From: Ignavibacteria bacterium
GTDB lineage: Bacteria; Bacteroidota; Ignavibacteria; Tepidaquicellales; Tepidaquicellaceae
Direction: 5' to 3'
DNA: 64,000 nt
NCBI GenBank assembly: GCA_016710985.1
Contig: JADJTX010000002.1
Span: forward strand, 186,001 to 250,000
The position numbers and the translations under genes were made by a program. Positions within the stretch are counted from its first letter, which is position 1. Each line of letters opens with the position of its first letter. A model generated the notes under the pieces. That model was not told where the DNA came from, searched no databases, and saw only the letters and a program-made list of their open reading frames with translations. Below are positions 19,709 through 28,161 of the stretch, piece after piece.

Positions 19709-20085
19709 ACAATTTGCATTGAGCAATGAACAATGAGCAATAGTTTTTGTTGTGGAATAATTAATTTTAAACAATGCGGGGAAGGAGTGTGGCTATATCG
19801 GGGCCAGTCAGTCCGTTAATAAGTTTATAAATGTTACAATTTTTCGGGTGTGATCAGCTGGAGAATGTGCACTGATCTGCTTACTGATCCCAGTTCAGCT
19901 GCGCGGAAATGATACAACGATACTTTCAAGACTGATGCAGGTGCGGAAGAAGCAGGCATTTCCTTGGGGAAGTTCAGAAGGGATATGAATTTGTAAATTC
20001 TGTTTACAGTTGCCCGGATAAAAATAAATTCATAAGCATATTGCAAAACGAATATAAACTGAAATAAAAAATTTTAATACATACA
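19709..20085. other. 377-bp gap between sdhA and sdhB
   Basis: A short AGCAATG array (19719-19742) follows the sdhA stop. The remainder has no recognisable gene. A 70-codon reverse-strand ORF (19834-20046) has no known motif and is interrupted upstream, so I do not call it. The gap is unusual for sdhAB and may hold a decayed gene. Confidence 0.45.
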
Positions 20086-20796
20086 ATGAATGTTCAATTA
20101 AAAATTTTAAGATACAATCCTGAGAATGACAAAGAGCCGTATTTTCAGGATTTTAATGTAAAGAATGTAAGCGAAGACTGGAGACTGCTGGACGTTCTCC
20201 ATGAAATAAAATGGAACTATGACGGAACATTGACATTCAGGCGTTCGTGTGCTCACGGGATCTGCGGAAGCGATGCAATGAAAGTGAACGGAAAGAACCG
20301 GCTCGCGTGCGCACTCCTGCTTAAAGATATTAATTATAAAAAAACCATAGTTATAGAACCGATTCCTTCCTTACCTATCATAAAAGATCTTGTCGTTGAT
20401 ATGTCAACTTTCTATGAAAAGTATGAGGTCATAAAACCTTATCTGATAAATAACACTCCTCCTCCACCAAACCGCGAACGTCTTCAGTCAAATGAAGATG
20501 CTGAAAAATTATTTGAATCGGCTAAATGCATTCTCTGCGCCTGCTGTACTACAAGCTGCCCTTCCACCTGGACAAATGAAAACTATATAGGACCTGCTGC
20601 AATGCTCAGAGCTTACAGATTTGTTTATGATACTCGAGATGAAGGTGCGGATGAAAGACTTGATATACTGGACACACCTGACGGAATATGGAGATGTCAT
20701 ACTATCTTTAACTGCATTGAAGCCTGCCCGAAAGAGATAAACATAACATGGCATTTATCGCAGCTGAAGAAAAGGATTTCGTCACGCGAAATGTAA
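20086..20796 (+). CDS. sdhB: Succinate dehydrogenase/fumarate reductase iron-sulphur subunit
   Basis: A 236-residue electron-transfer subunit linking SdhA to the quinone site. The N-terminal ferredoxin domain carries the [2Fe-2S] ligands in SCAHGICGSD (with Asp in the third position, as in many SdhB proteins) and C in RLACALL. The C-terminal domain has CILCACCTTSCP and CHTIFNCIEACPKE for the [4Fe-4S] and [3Fe-4S] clusters. Length is normal. Its gene ends in a nonamer array and converges on a DUF4159 gene. Confidence 0.95.
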   Translation: MNVQLKILRYNPENDKEPYFQDFNVKNVSEDWRLLDVLHEIKWNYDGTLTFRRSCAHGICGSDAMKVNGKNRLACALLLKDINYKKTIVIEPIPSLPIIKDLVVDMSTFYEKYEVIKPYLINNTPPPPNRERLQSNEDAEKLFESAKCILCACCTTSCPSTWTNENYIGPAAMLRAYRFVYDTRDEGADERLDILDTPDGIWRCHTIFNCIEACPKEINITWHLSQLKKRISSREM

Positions 20797-20915
20797 GTGG
20801 ATTTGTAAGATTTGTAAAATTCGTAAGATTCATAAGATTTTTAAGATTTTATTACCCTTAATCACCAATTTGAAATCTAGCAATCATGCGCATCTTACAA
20901 ATCTTACAAATCTAA
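20793..20915. repeat. Inverted nonamer (GTAAGATTT) arrays between convergent genes
   Basis: The sdhB stop TAA is inside the first GTAAG unit; GTAAGATTT-like nonamers run to about 20852. The complementary array (CTTACAAATCTTACAAATCTA) lies at 20893-20914 and contains the stop codon of the opposing DUF4159 gene. The arms could pair into one hairpin around a ~40-base loop and terminate both transcripts. Confidence 0.75.
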
Positions 20916-21592
20916 TTCATCAGCGAATAAACTATAATATTCGTCCCCATCTTAAACGCCTCTTCTTTCTTTTCAGGCGGATCCTGATGTTCTTTAGTGT
21001 CTGCCCAGCCGTCGGAAATATTGGTTTCAAAAGTATAATAAACACACATCCTTCCATCTTTATAAATACCGAAACCCTGAGGTGGCTTCTGATCGTGTTC
21101 GTGAATTTTCGGAAGACCATTTGGAAAGCTGTATTGTGAGTTGTAAATTTTGTGATTGAAAGGAAGCTCTTTCAGTTCTTCTTCAGGAAAGACTTTTTTC
21201 ATTTCACGTTTAAAGGAGATATCCATTCCATAATCATCATCCGCGTAAATGAAGCCGCCGGATTCACAGTACTTTCTAAGCCGTGCAATTTCATTTGCTG
21301 AGAATTCAATATTACCATGGCCGGTGATCAATATAAAAGGATAGTTAAATATGTCATCCGATGCAACGTCTACAGAATAAAACTTCGGTTCATCTACATC
21401 TATGGTTGTATTCTTTTTTAAATAATCCATCATATTAACTTCTGCTGAAGGATCGTTATACCAGTCGCCGCCGCCCGAATATTTCAACCGCGCAATTTTA
21501 AAAGGGGAGGAGTTTTTGTTTATTCCGTCTGTCTGGGATTGGGAATATGATGCTAATATCAGAAAAACTATTGTTAAGTAAAACGATTTCAT
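20912..21592 (-). CDS. Exported DUF4159 domain protein
   Basis: A 226-residue protein with a signal peptide (about 1-19) and one DUF4159 domain: KIARLKYSGGGDWYNDPSAE, then PFILITGHGNIEFSANEI, LRKYCESGGFIYADDDYG, and a C-terminal GTNIIVYSLMN. The domain resembles glutamine-amidotransferase-like folds and is often found near aerotolerance or MoxR/VWA genes, but none is next to it here. Function unknown; periplasmic location inferred from the leader. Confidence 0.85.
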   Translation of the reverse strand: MKSFYLTIVFLILASYSQSQTDGINKNSSPFKIARLKYSGGGDWYNDPSAEVNMMDYLKKNTTIDVDEPKFYSVDVASDDIFNYPFILITGHGNIEFSANEIARLRKYCESGGFIYADDDYGMDISFKREMKKVFPEEELKELPFNHKIYNSQYSFPNGLPKIHEHDQKPPQGFGIYKDGRMCVYYTFETNISDGWADTKEHQDPPEKKEEAFKMGTNIIVYSLMN

Positions 21593-22021
21593 TGAATTGA
21601 AATTTAAATCAAAATAGTTACTTGAATAAGAATTAAAAATACTAAAAAGTTATTTGTCTGTATGATACTGTATGACACTGTATGACACTGTATGACCAGT
21701 CATTACTGTCTAAAATGTTTTTAAGTATTAATGTTATACTTATGCTGTCAAAAATAATTTTATGTTAATTCTATTTAAAAATTAGTGATAATATTTTTAA
21801 TTCGTGATCATTCGTGGCAAGCTTTTTTAATTATTTTGGACGTATGTGATGACCAGTATAACTTTAAATAAAAAAAAGCACATTAAGATTTTTAATGTGC
21901 TGTTACAATTTGAACAAATGTTATATTTTAAAACCTTAATTCTTTGTAAGTACTTTGCGATTTTTGTGTTTAAAATTCTTTTAAAATTTTTTAGTGAACA
22001 TTTGGTATAACCGGTCATAGA
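21593..22021. other. 429-bp intergenic region with decamer repeat and relic
   Basis: Contains a decamer array of the form TGTATGACAC (21658-21699, about four units), a half-relic of a hairpin repeat (ATTAGTG...ATTCGTGGCA, 21781-21819; compare 56352-56420), and a reverse-strand terminator (separate entry). A 63-codon reverse ORF (21827-22018) spans the terminator and has no known motif, so it is probably not real. Confidence 0.6.
21871..21904 (-). terminator. Intrinsic terminator for the DUF5916 gene
   Basis: On the minus strand, AGCACATTAA and TTAATGTGCT form a stem followed by seven T residues, about 120 bp after the stop of the gene at 22022-24091. Confidence 0.8.
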
Positions 22022-24091
22022 TTAAAAAGCAAAATCGTATCCGACCTTAAAATACTTAGCAACATACTGCAGGCTTTCACCGCTCATGTTTACGACTATG
22101 TAAGCACTGCTGCCTGCGAAGAACTCATACTGGAAAATTGAGTTCCACAAAGCCTGCTGTGAAATGTTATCTCTCTGGAAATATGACCGGATAAAGAATT
22201 TAGGCAGTACTTTCCAGTCCATTCGTGTATTCAATATTGTTCTCTTTTCACCTGCAATATCATAGAAAGTTAAGCTCGCGCTTAAAGCAAGTCTTTCAAA
22301 TAAAAATACATTTCCGCTCAGGTAAGGATTTTTCAGGAAATCTCCGAAATACGGACCGAAGAAATATCCGACATTTAGATAGTTTGTTCCGAGAAAAAAA
22401 CTTGCATTATATTCCTGTGCGGTATTCGTGAAAGTGGTTACGTCACCGTTATCGTTGAAAGAATTAGGTCTGTTGTACTCGAAATACTGGTTGAAACGCA
22501 GCCACTCTGCAACTTTAAAATTATTATTGACAGACCAATTATTTTGAAAATTAAATCCTGAAGGAAAATTCACATCTGTTTCTAAAGTACTCAGCTTATA
22601 AAATCCGCCGTTGATATTCCAGTCGCTGAAATATTGTCTGTCAAAAACAAATTTATATCCGCCTGAAATATTCATCCCATCATAGTTATTCGGAAGACCG
22701 GTGTTGCCGTTAAAATAAGTAGAAGCATAAAAACCCGGATTGACTCTATTATAACTTACATCTGCAAAAGGTCCTCCGGCATCGTTAGACTGATAATATC
22801 CGTAGAGATTATATGCCGTACCCTGCGATCCTTTACCCGGTAAGCTCGTAGCGCTGTTTGCAAACTGTGCCTGAAATCTCAAAGGATTGTCAGGAAACCG
22901 GTAGGACCCATCGAAGCTCAGCACCTTTTCATTGTAGCCGGTACCGAAATTTTTTGAATATATGAACAGCGAACCGATATTAAGATCTTTGAAATTCATA
23001 TTGGGACGTGCAACAAAAAAATTTCTTCTGTCACCGGACTGATCTATATCTTCAACCTGTACTATGCCGGCTTTTAATACATCGCTCCGGTATGAGTAAT
23101 TGAATCCGTATTTAATGTCATCAATAGCCCGTGTATAAAATAAATTTATCGGAGTCCTGAACAAGTCAAGATCCCTGCTGAAGAATGACCTTTTCTCCTG
23201 CAAAAAAATCGGTTGCGCATATAAATTAAATCTGAAAGGATCTGCTTCAAGCGTAGACTCATCCGGGTTATAGGTAGCTTTGAGTTTATGATTATCCATG
23301 CTGACATTTATGTCACCACCTAAAATCAAAGTGTCTTCCGGACCATTGTTAGCGCTCTGACCAACGGCAAACGGAATCACATTAAAGTTCAGATTTAATT
23401 TTTCATCAAAAGGAGTAATGAGATCGTACTGATATGTATTCTTAAGCGAAAGAAGTTCGCTGTCAGGTATTAATGAATAATAATAGTAAGTCCCGTCCTC
23501 TTTATAAGAGAACATCTGAACATCTATGCCGATTTGTTTCGGGTTTTTATTCTGCAGCCTGTCAACAGGGATCTTTACTTCTGTCTGAATATGTCCGGCT
23601 TTACCGTCTTTTGGCTCGGCTATGATCTTTGAGTTTACTTCCCATATCCAGTCCCATTCGCTTGATTGGTTTCTCTGGTTGTAAACAATGGCGTCTCTTT
23701 GGTTATTAAGAAAACTGAACGCGAACATGTATCCGTTCTGGTGTTTGTTTTCTAAATCAAGCAAAATGAAAAATTCATTTTCATCTTCCGTGCTTCTGTC
23801 CCGCGTAAGTGATTTAGAAATAATTTTTCCTTTCGGATAATAATCAAAAGCAAAATAAATTGCATCCTTTGTCTGCTTGATATAGACAGTAGTGCTGTCA
23901 TGGTTGTTATCATCAGACTTGGGAATGAATTTATGAAAGTTCGTAAAAACTTTTGCCCCGCTCCATTCAGTGTTGTCTATTTTCCCGTTAACTTCCGGAC
24001 TCATTAATTTAACCCCCTGAGTCTGAGAATACATGAGGTAATTACAGAAGAATGAAAAAATTAATACAAAAAAGGCAGTATAATTTTTCAT
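22022..24091 (-). CDS. DUF5916 outer-membrane protein with CBM9-like N-terminal domain
   Basis: A 689-residue exported protein. After the signal peptide (about 1-22), residues 25-215 resemble a family 9 carbohydrate-binding-like domain (PEVNGKIDNTEWSGAKVFTN, then DAIYFAFDYYPKG and GYMFAFSFLNNQRDAI). The rest has the alternating strands of a beta-barrel typical of DUF5916, ending in an aromatic (DFAF). It probably sits in the outer membrane and binds or admits a substrate, perhaps glycan-related. The substrate is not known. Confidence 0.82.
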   Translation of the reverse strand: MKNYTAFFVLIFSFFCNYLMYSQTQGVKLMSPEVNGKIDNTEWSGAKVFTNFHKFIPKSDDNNHDSTTVYIKQTKDAIYFAFDYYPKGKIISKSLTRDRSTEDENEFFILLDLENKHQNGYMFAFSFLNNQRDAIVYNQRNQSSEWDWIWEVNSKIIAEPKDGKAGHIQTEVKIPVDRLQNKNPKQIGIDVQMFSYKEDGTYYYYSLIPDSELLSLKNTYQYDLITPFDEKLNLNFNVIPFAVGQSANNGPEDTLILGGDINVSMDNHKLKATYNPDESTLEADPFRFNLYAQPIFLQEKRSFFSRDLDLFRTPINLFYTRAIDDIKYGFNYSYRSDVLKAGIVQVEDIDQSGDRRNFFVARPNMNFKDLNIGSLFIYSKNFGTGYNEKVLSFDGSYRFPDNPLRFQAQFANSATSLPGKGSQGTAYNLYGYYQSNDAGGPFADVSYNRVNPGFYASTYFNGNTGLPNNYDGMNISGGYKFVFDRQYFSDWNINGGFYKLSTLETDVNFPSGFNFQNNWSVNNNFKVAEWLRFNQYFEYNRPNSFNDNGDVTTFTNTAQEYNASFFLGTNYLNVGYFFGPYFGDFLKNPYLSGNVFLFERLALSASLTFYDIAGEKRTILNTRMDWKVLPKFFIRSYFQRDNISQQALWNSIFQYEFFAGSSAYIVVNMSGESLQYVAKYFKVGYDFAF

Positions 24092-24320
24092 GATATTACT
24101 AATTTAAATTTAATGAAAATTTTTTATTTGAGCTGAAAGAACTTGGTGTAAGTGAACCGGGAAAATTTTGTAAACTTTTGTAACAAGACGTAATACGTTA
24201 AGAAAGGTTTCAGAGTTTGAGAATTTATTCAGGATACATTTATTTCCACGGAACAAGGGGATGAGCTCCCCCTGTTCATTATGGTCATTGCTTTTTTTAA
24301 GGATGAAATAAATTTAAGGA

Positions 24321-24959
24321 TTATTTATTTGGCTGAGGAGTAAGTCTTAAATAAGGTTTTATTTTTTTAAATCCTTTCGGAAATTTCTTCGCAGCATCTT
24401 CGTCATTAATTGAGTTAACAATGATGCAGTCATCGCCGTCTTTCCAGTTAACCGGAGTGGCTACGCTGTAATTAGCAGTCAGCTGAAGAGAATCGATCGC
24501 TCTTAATATTTCATTAAAATCTCTTCCCGTGGAAGCAGGATAAGTCAGCATCAGCTTAACCTTTTTATCGGGACCAACTACAAATACCGAGCGAACTGTC
24601 AATTTGTCATCAGCATTCGGATGAATCATATCATAAAGCGCAGATACATATTTATTGTCATCAGCGATCATCGGAAAATTAACAGTTGTATTCTGAGTTT
24701 CGTTTATGTCTTTTATCCAGTCTCCGTGAGAACCAAGAGGATCAACGCTCAGCCCGATGACCTTTACATTTCTTTTGTCAAACTCATCCTTGAGTTTGGC
24801 AACCATTCCAAGCTCTGTCGTACAGACAGGCGTGAAGTCTGCCGGATGTGAAAATAAAACTCCCCATTTATCACCGAGCCATTCGTGAAACATGATTTCA
24901 CCTTCAGTTGTTTTTGCACTGAAATTCGGAGCAGTGTCTCCTAATCTTAAAGCTGCCAT
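24321..24959 (-). CDS. 1-Cys peroxiredoxin (Prx6 type)
   Basis: A 212-residue thioredoxin-fold peroxidase that reduces hydrogen peroxide and organic peroxides in the cytosol. The peroxidatic cysteine is C46 in HPADFTPVCTTELG. The C-terminal extension (DSLQLTANYSVATPVNWKDG) is the Prx6-type dimer and arm region. I see no resolving cysteine in the usual C-terminal place, supporting the 1-Cys class. A hairpin without a T-tract (24251-24276, GAACAAGGGG paired with CCCCCTGTTC) lies downstream and may stabilise the message end. Confidence 0.92.
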   Translation of the reverse strand: MAALRLGDTAPNFSAKTTEGEIMFHEWLGDKWGVLFSHPADFTPVCTTELGMVAKLKDEFDKRNVKVIGLSVDPLGSHGDWIKDINETQNTTVNFPMIADDNKYVSALYDMIHPNADDKLTVRSVFVVGPDKKVKLMLTYPASTGRDFNEILRAIDSLQLTANYSVATPVNWKDGDDCIIVNSINDEDAAKKFPKGFKKIKPYLRLTPQPNK

Positions 24960-25092
24960 TGTTTTGATTTAAAGTTAAATAAACAGTTAATAAATTGAAT
25001 TTAATTTTTTGTAGAATGCACTGAGGAAAACATTTAAAATTAAAAAAAATATTTCGCGATTTAAATGCTTTAATATTACATTAACCTGTTTG

Positions 25093-25300
25093 CTTCTGTA
25101 CACGAAAAAACCTTTTTAGAACGCCGATAACACTGATATAACGGATTATCACTGATTTCCAAAAAAATTTGAATGGTAAGATTTAGAATTCTCTAACATA
25201 ATAAATAAATGTTATGACCTCTTTATTAAGCAAATAATAAATCAGCTATTTTTCCGTATAAATCCGTGTGATCCGCGTTCTTTTTTTGCCGAGTACATAG
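25093..25300. mobile_element. MITE-like element, copy 2 (208 bp)
   Basis: A relative of the element at 9560-9766 in the same orientation: left end CTTCTGTACACGA, right end ending GAGTACATAG, with inner arms GAACGCCGATAACACTGAT and AATCCGTGTGATCCGCGTTC. Flanks are ACCTGTTTG (25084-25092) and ACACGTTTG (25301-25309), matching at 7 of 9 positions, as expected for an aged 9-bp target duplication. No coding capacity. Confidence 0.78.
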
Positions 25301-25399
25301 ACACGTTTGTTCAATGCAAATATAAAAAGTATTTAAACGTAATTAACCAGGACTCATACGCGTCCAAAACTCATTAATTCTATTATTTAAAAATAACAC

Positions 25400-25429
25400 T
25401 TTAACAAAATATTCATATAACTATATTTG
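25400..25429 (+). promoter_or_regulatory. Bacteroidota-type promoter candidate
   Basis: TTTA at 25400-25403, an 18-base spacer and a perfect TAnnTTTG (TATATTTG, 25422-25429) lie 37 bp before a start codon that has AAGGAG at 25454-25459. The sigma consensus is borrowed from Bacteroidetes, so this is inference. Confidence 0.45.
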
Positions 25430-25466
25430 AATAAACAATAAATAAATTTACTAAGGAGATTTTCTA

Positions 25467-25871
25467 ATGACTAAAGAAATTCAGGAAAGTCTGAGTAAAG
25501 CTCAGGCGCATGTTTCGAATTTGAGAAAGACAAATTCGAGATTTATTTATATAAGTCTGATCGCGAGTGTATTTGCGACACTCATTGCCGGATTAACTGC
25601 CTTTTCAGGACCTATAGTAGGTCAGGGACCACCGGCATGGAAATGGACATGCGGGATTGTTGCCGTTTTTACAGCTACTGCTACGGTATTCACCGGATTG
25701 CACAAAGAGCTTACAGTTTCGGAAAGGCTTGCAAAAGCAACAGAATGCGTCGGCAAACTGAAGTCCGTTCAGATCAGTCTGGAAAATTCAGATCTCTCAA
25801 GCGCAGATAAAAACGAGATAATAAAAGAATATAAGAAGGTGATAGAGATATACAGTGAGTTTATATCCTGA
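25467..25871 (+). CDS. Two-helix membrane protein, SLATT-like
   Basis: A 134-residue protein: an N-terminal helix (about 1-25), two transmembrane helices (about 27-47 and 57-80) separated by a Gly/Pro-rich turn (GPIVGQGPPAWKW), and a charged C-terminal helical region. The layout resembles SLATT or DUF4231 small membrane proteins, some of which act as effectors in nucleotide-signalling defence. No partner nucleotidyltransferase is next to it, so that role is not supported. The start is fixed by AAGGAG eight bases upstream. Confidence 0.6.
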   Translation: MTKEIQESLSKAQAHVSNLRKTNSRFIYISLIASVFATLIAGLTAFSGPIVGQGPPAWKWTCGIVAVFTATATVFTGLHKELTVSERLAKATECVGKLKSVQISLENSDLSSADKNEIIKEYKKVIEIYSEFIS

Positions 25872-25905
25872 GTTAAAAGTTAAAAGTTGAAAGTTGAGAG
25901 TCATT
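25869..25905. repeat. Heptamer array, unit AGTTAAA
   Basis: Begins at the TGA stop of the 2-TM gene (TGAGTTAAAAGTTAAAAGTTG...) with about four units, degenerating towards GTTGAGAG. The same unit follows a different gene at 29816-29843. Confidence 0.75.
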
Positions 25906-25994
25906 TGAAATGACGTTAATTGCAATCTTAAAATTTACAGGAAAAAAAATTCAAAGAAATTCTTATTCATTTGCAAATTTAAATCAGAAATGAA

Positions 25995-26351
25995 ATGATA
26001 GGTGAAATAATCAGAATAATTTTATTTGTAAAAGATGTTAAAAAATCTGCAGAGTTTTACCGGGACATACTTGGATTTAAAATAATCGGAAAAATTGATA
26101 CTGAATGGACAGAGATAGACTGCAGGAGCTGTAACATTGCCCTGCACAAATCTTCAGACCGACCCGTAACAAAAAAGGATACAGGTGTGAAAATTGTTTT
26201 TGCTGTGAAGGATGTAATAAAAGCTAAAGCATTAATAGAAAAAAGAGGTTGTAAAATGGGAAAAGTTGTCGAATTCGGGAAAATAAAATTTTGTGACGGC
26301 AAAGACCCGGACGGTAATAAATTTCAGATCTCAAACCGAGGTTTGTTTTAA
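25995..26351 (+). CDS. VOC family protein
   Basis: A 118-residue vicinal-oxygen-chelate domain. It has ILFVKDVKKSAEFYRDILGF at the N-terminus and KFCDGKDPDGNKFQISNR at the C-terminus, the usual halves of a glyoxalase-like fold. The acidic residue expected as a metal ligand at the end of the last strand is not obvious (FQISN in place of a typical FEL), so it may bind rather than catalyse. No operon partner is evident; nuoH begins 172 bp later. Confidence 0.82.
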   Translation: MIGEIIRIILFVKDVKKSAEFYRDILGFKIIGKIDTEWTEIDCRSCNIALHKSSDRPVTKKDTGVKIVFAVKDVIKAKALIEKRGCKMGKVVEFGKIKFCDGKDPDGNKFQISNRGLF

Positions 26352-26523
26352 AAATTTGAAATTAAAAAAGAATTATCTGATCTGCAGGATAATTTTTACC
26401 AGGACCGAATCTTGCAATCTTTCTCATTTTTCCGCATTTTTGGAATGATTGAAAAAGAACTGTCAATTGCATTTAAAATTAATATTATTTTTCGGATTTT
26501 GTATTCTCACAAATCTAAATTAA

Positions 26524-27558
26524 ATGTCAGAAACAGTAATTAATTTTATAATAATTATTTCAAAAATTGCAGTTGTAAATGTGATTTTATTGACAGGTGT
26601 TGCTTATACTGTATATGCAGAAAGAAGAGTTTCAGCATTTATTCAGAACAGAATCGGACCTAACAGAGTCGGACCGGCAGGGCTTTTGCAGCCACTGGTA
26701 GATGTAATTAAGCTTCTGCTCAAAGAAGATATTGTTCCCGAGAAGGCTAACAGGTTAATTCATTCACTTGCTCCGACACTATCAATCATTGTATCACTAT
26801 CAACATTTGCAGTGATACCTTTCGGAAATACTATCACAATCGGCGACAGAGTCATACAGCTTCAGATAGCAGATGTGAATATCGGAATTTTGTATTTTCT
26901 TGCTATGACATCATTAGGTGTTTACGGAATTACACTCAGCGGATGGTCATCGAATAACAAATATTCTCTGCTCGGAGGATTACGTTCTTCGGCACAGATG
27001 ATCAGTTATGAACTTTCAATGGGACTTTCTGTGATTGCAATTATCTTAATTAACGGTTCGCTTGAACTTGATACAGTAGTTTCAAATCAGGCCGGATGGA
27101 AATGGAACATAATTTTACAGCCGGTAGGATTTCTCATATTTTTAGTATCGGCATTTGCTGAGACAAACCGCACTCCTTTTGATTTGCCTGAAGCTGAGCA
27201 GGAGCTTGTCGGCGGATACCATACTGAATACTCCAGTATGAAGTTTGCATTATTCTTTTTAGCGGAATATGCAAATGTCATAGTTTCTTCCGCTATGATA
27301 GTAACTTTATATCTTGGCGGATGGCAGTTTCCATATTTACAAGACTTCGGATTACCCCCAATGCTAGTCAGTATCCTGCAAGTTTTAACATTCTGTGCAA
27401 AAGTAATTTTAATGGTTTTCTTTTTCATCTGGGTAAGATGGACGGTTCCAAGATTCCGCTATGACCAGTTAATGAATCTCGGATGGAAGGTAATGCTTCC
27501 GCTCGGAATAGCAAACCTTGTCGTTACCGCCATAGTTATATTATTGATGAAATCGTAA
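26524..27558 (+). CDS. nuoH: NADH-quinone oxidoreductase subunit H
   Basis: A 344-residue inner-membrane subunit of complex I that forms the quinone pocket entrance and couples to proton pumping. It has about eight hydrophobic helices and conserved loops AERRVSAFIQNRIGPNRVGP, ETNRTPFDLPEAEQELVGGY and HTEYSSMKFALFFLAEYANV. Length and motifs are complete. No other nuo gene is within the window: upstream is a VOC protein and downstream a TlpA thioredoxin. It may be a stand-alone copy of a split complex I or part of a membrane hydrogenase-like complex. Confidence 0.95.
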   Translation: MSETVINFIIIISKIAVVNVILLTGVAYTVYAERRVSAFIQNRIGPNRVGPAGLLQPLVDVIKLLLKEDIVPEKANRLIHSLAPTLSIIVSLSTFAVIPFGNTITIGDRVIQLQIADVNIGILYFLAMTSLGVYGITLSGWSSNNKYSLLGGLRSSAQMISYELSMGLSVIAIILINGSLELDTVVSNQAGWKWNIILQPVGFLIFLVSAFAETNRTPFDLPEAEQELVGGYHTEYSSMKFALFFLAEYANVIVSSAMIVTLYLGGWQFPYLQDFGLPPMLVSILQVLTFCAKVILMVFFFIWVRWTVPRFRYDQLMNLGWKVMLPLGIANLVVTAIVILLMKS

Positions 27559-27592
27559 CAAAAATATTTTATAACTTTAACTTTTTTGAAAA

Positions 27593-28111
27593 TTGAAAAA
27601 ATTAATTTTTATAACACTGCTATTAGTAATTTTTCCCTTAAAATCATTCAGCCAGTATTTTAATGATTTTACAAAACCGGACCTGGACGGAAATGACATA
27701 ACTCTCAGCAAACTCCTTGAAAAGGGTCCTGTGATGATCTCATTCTGGGCTACCTGGTGTTCACCTTGTAAAGAAGAGATGAAAAAGATGCAGCCGATAT
27801 ATGAAAAGTATAAGGACCAGGGATTCACATATCTTGCGATCAATCAGGATAATCAAAAATCAATCTCGAAAGTAAAGTCATTCATTAATGCAAACAAATA
27901 TACATTCCCGGTTGTACTGGATCTTGACAAACACGTATTCGAAGATTATCTGGGAGTGGGATTACCGTATTCTCTGATCATCGATAAAAACAAGAATGTG
28001 ATAGCAAAACATCTCGGATACATTACAGGTGATGAAGTACAGATTGAAAAAGAGATCAAAGATGCATTGAGCGGAAATGATTCTAAAGATATAAAAGATG
28101 AATCAAAATAG
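27593..28111 (+). CDS. TlpA-like exported thioredoxin
   Basis: A 172-residue periplasmic thioredoxin-fold protein with a signal peptide (about 1-20) and active-site motif W-C-S-P-C (C56 and C59 in FWATWCSPCKEEM). A cis-proline region (VGLPYSLIIDKNK) is present. Family members reduce disulphides during cytochrome c or metalloprotein maturation. The start is a TTG at 27593; no ATG yields the leader. The gene for an outer-membrane barrel begins 50 bp downstream, suggesting co-transcription. It starts 34 bp after nuoH. Confidence 0.88.
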   Translation: MKKLIFITLLLVIFPLKSFSQYFNDFTKPDLDGNDITLSKLLEKGPVMISFWATWCSPCKEEMKKMQPIYEKYKDQGFTYLAINQDNQKSISKVKSFINANKYTFPVVLDLDKHVFEDYLGVGLPYSLIIDKNKNVIAKHLGYITGDEVQIEKEIKDALSGNDSKDIKDESK

Positions 28112-28161
28112 CATTTAAAAATTTTTTGTTAATAAAATAAGCCGGGGAGATATTAAGTTCT

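Larger units (their letters stand above)
24960..25466. other. 507-bp intergenic region holding MITE copy 2
   Basis: Divergent region between the peroxiredoxin and a 2-TM protein. It holds the MITE at 25093-25300 and, near the right end, a promoter candidate for the next gene. Nothing else was recognised. Confidence 0.6.

Noticed and set aside
19834..20046. 70-codon reverse ORF between sdhA and sdhB
   Set aside because: No motif, no ribosome site and no similarity I recognise; more likely chance in a decayed gap.
21827..22018. 63-codon reverse ORF after the DUF5916 gene
   Set aside because: It spans a clear terminator hairpin and a repeat relic.
25467..25871. Nucleotide-signalling defence effector
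   Set aside because: The 2-TM layout is SLATT-like, but no nucleotidyltransferase or other defence gene is adjacent.
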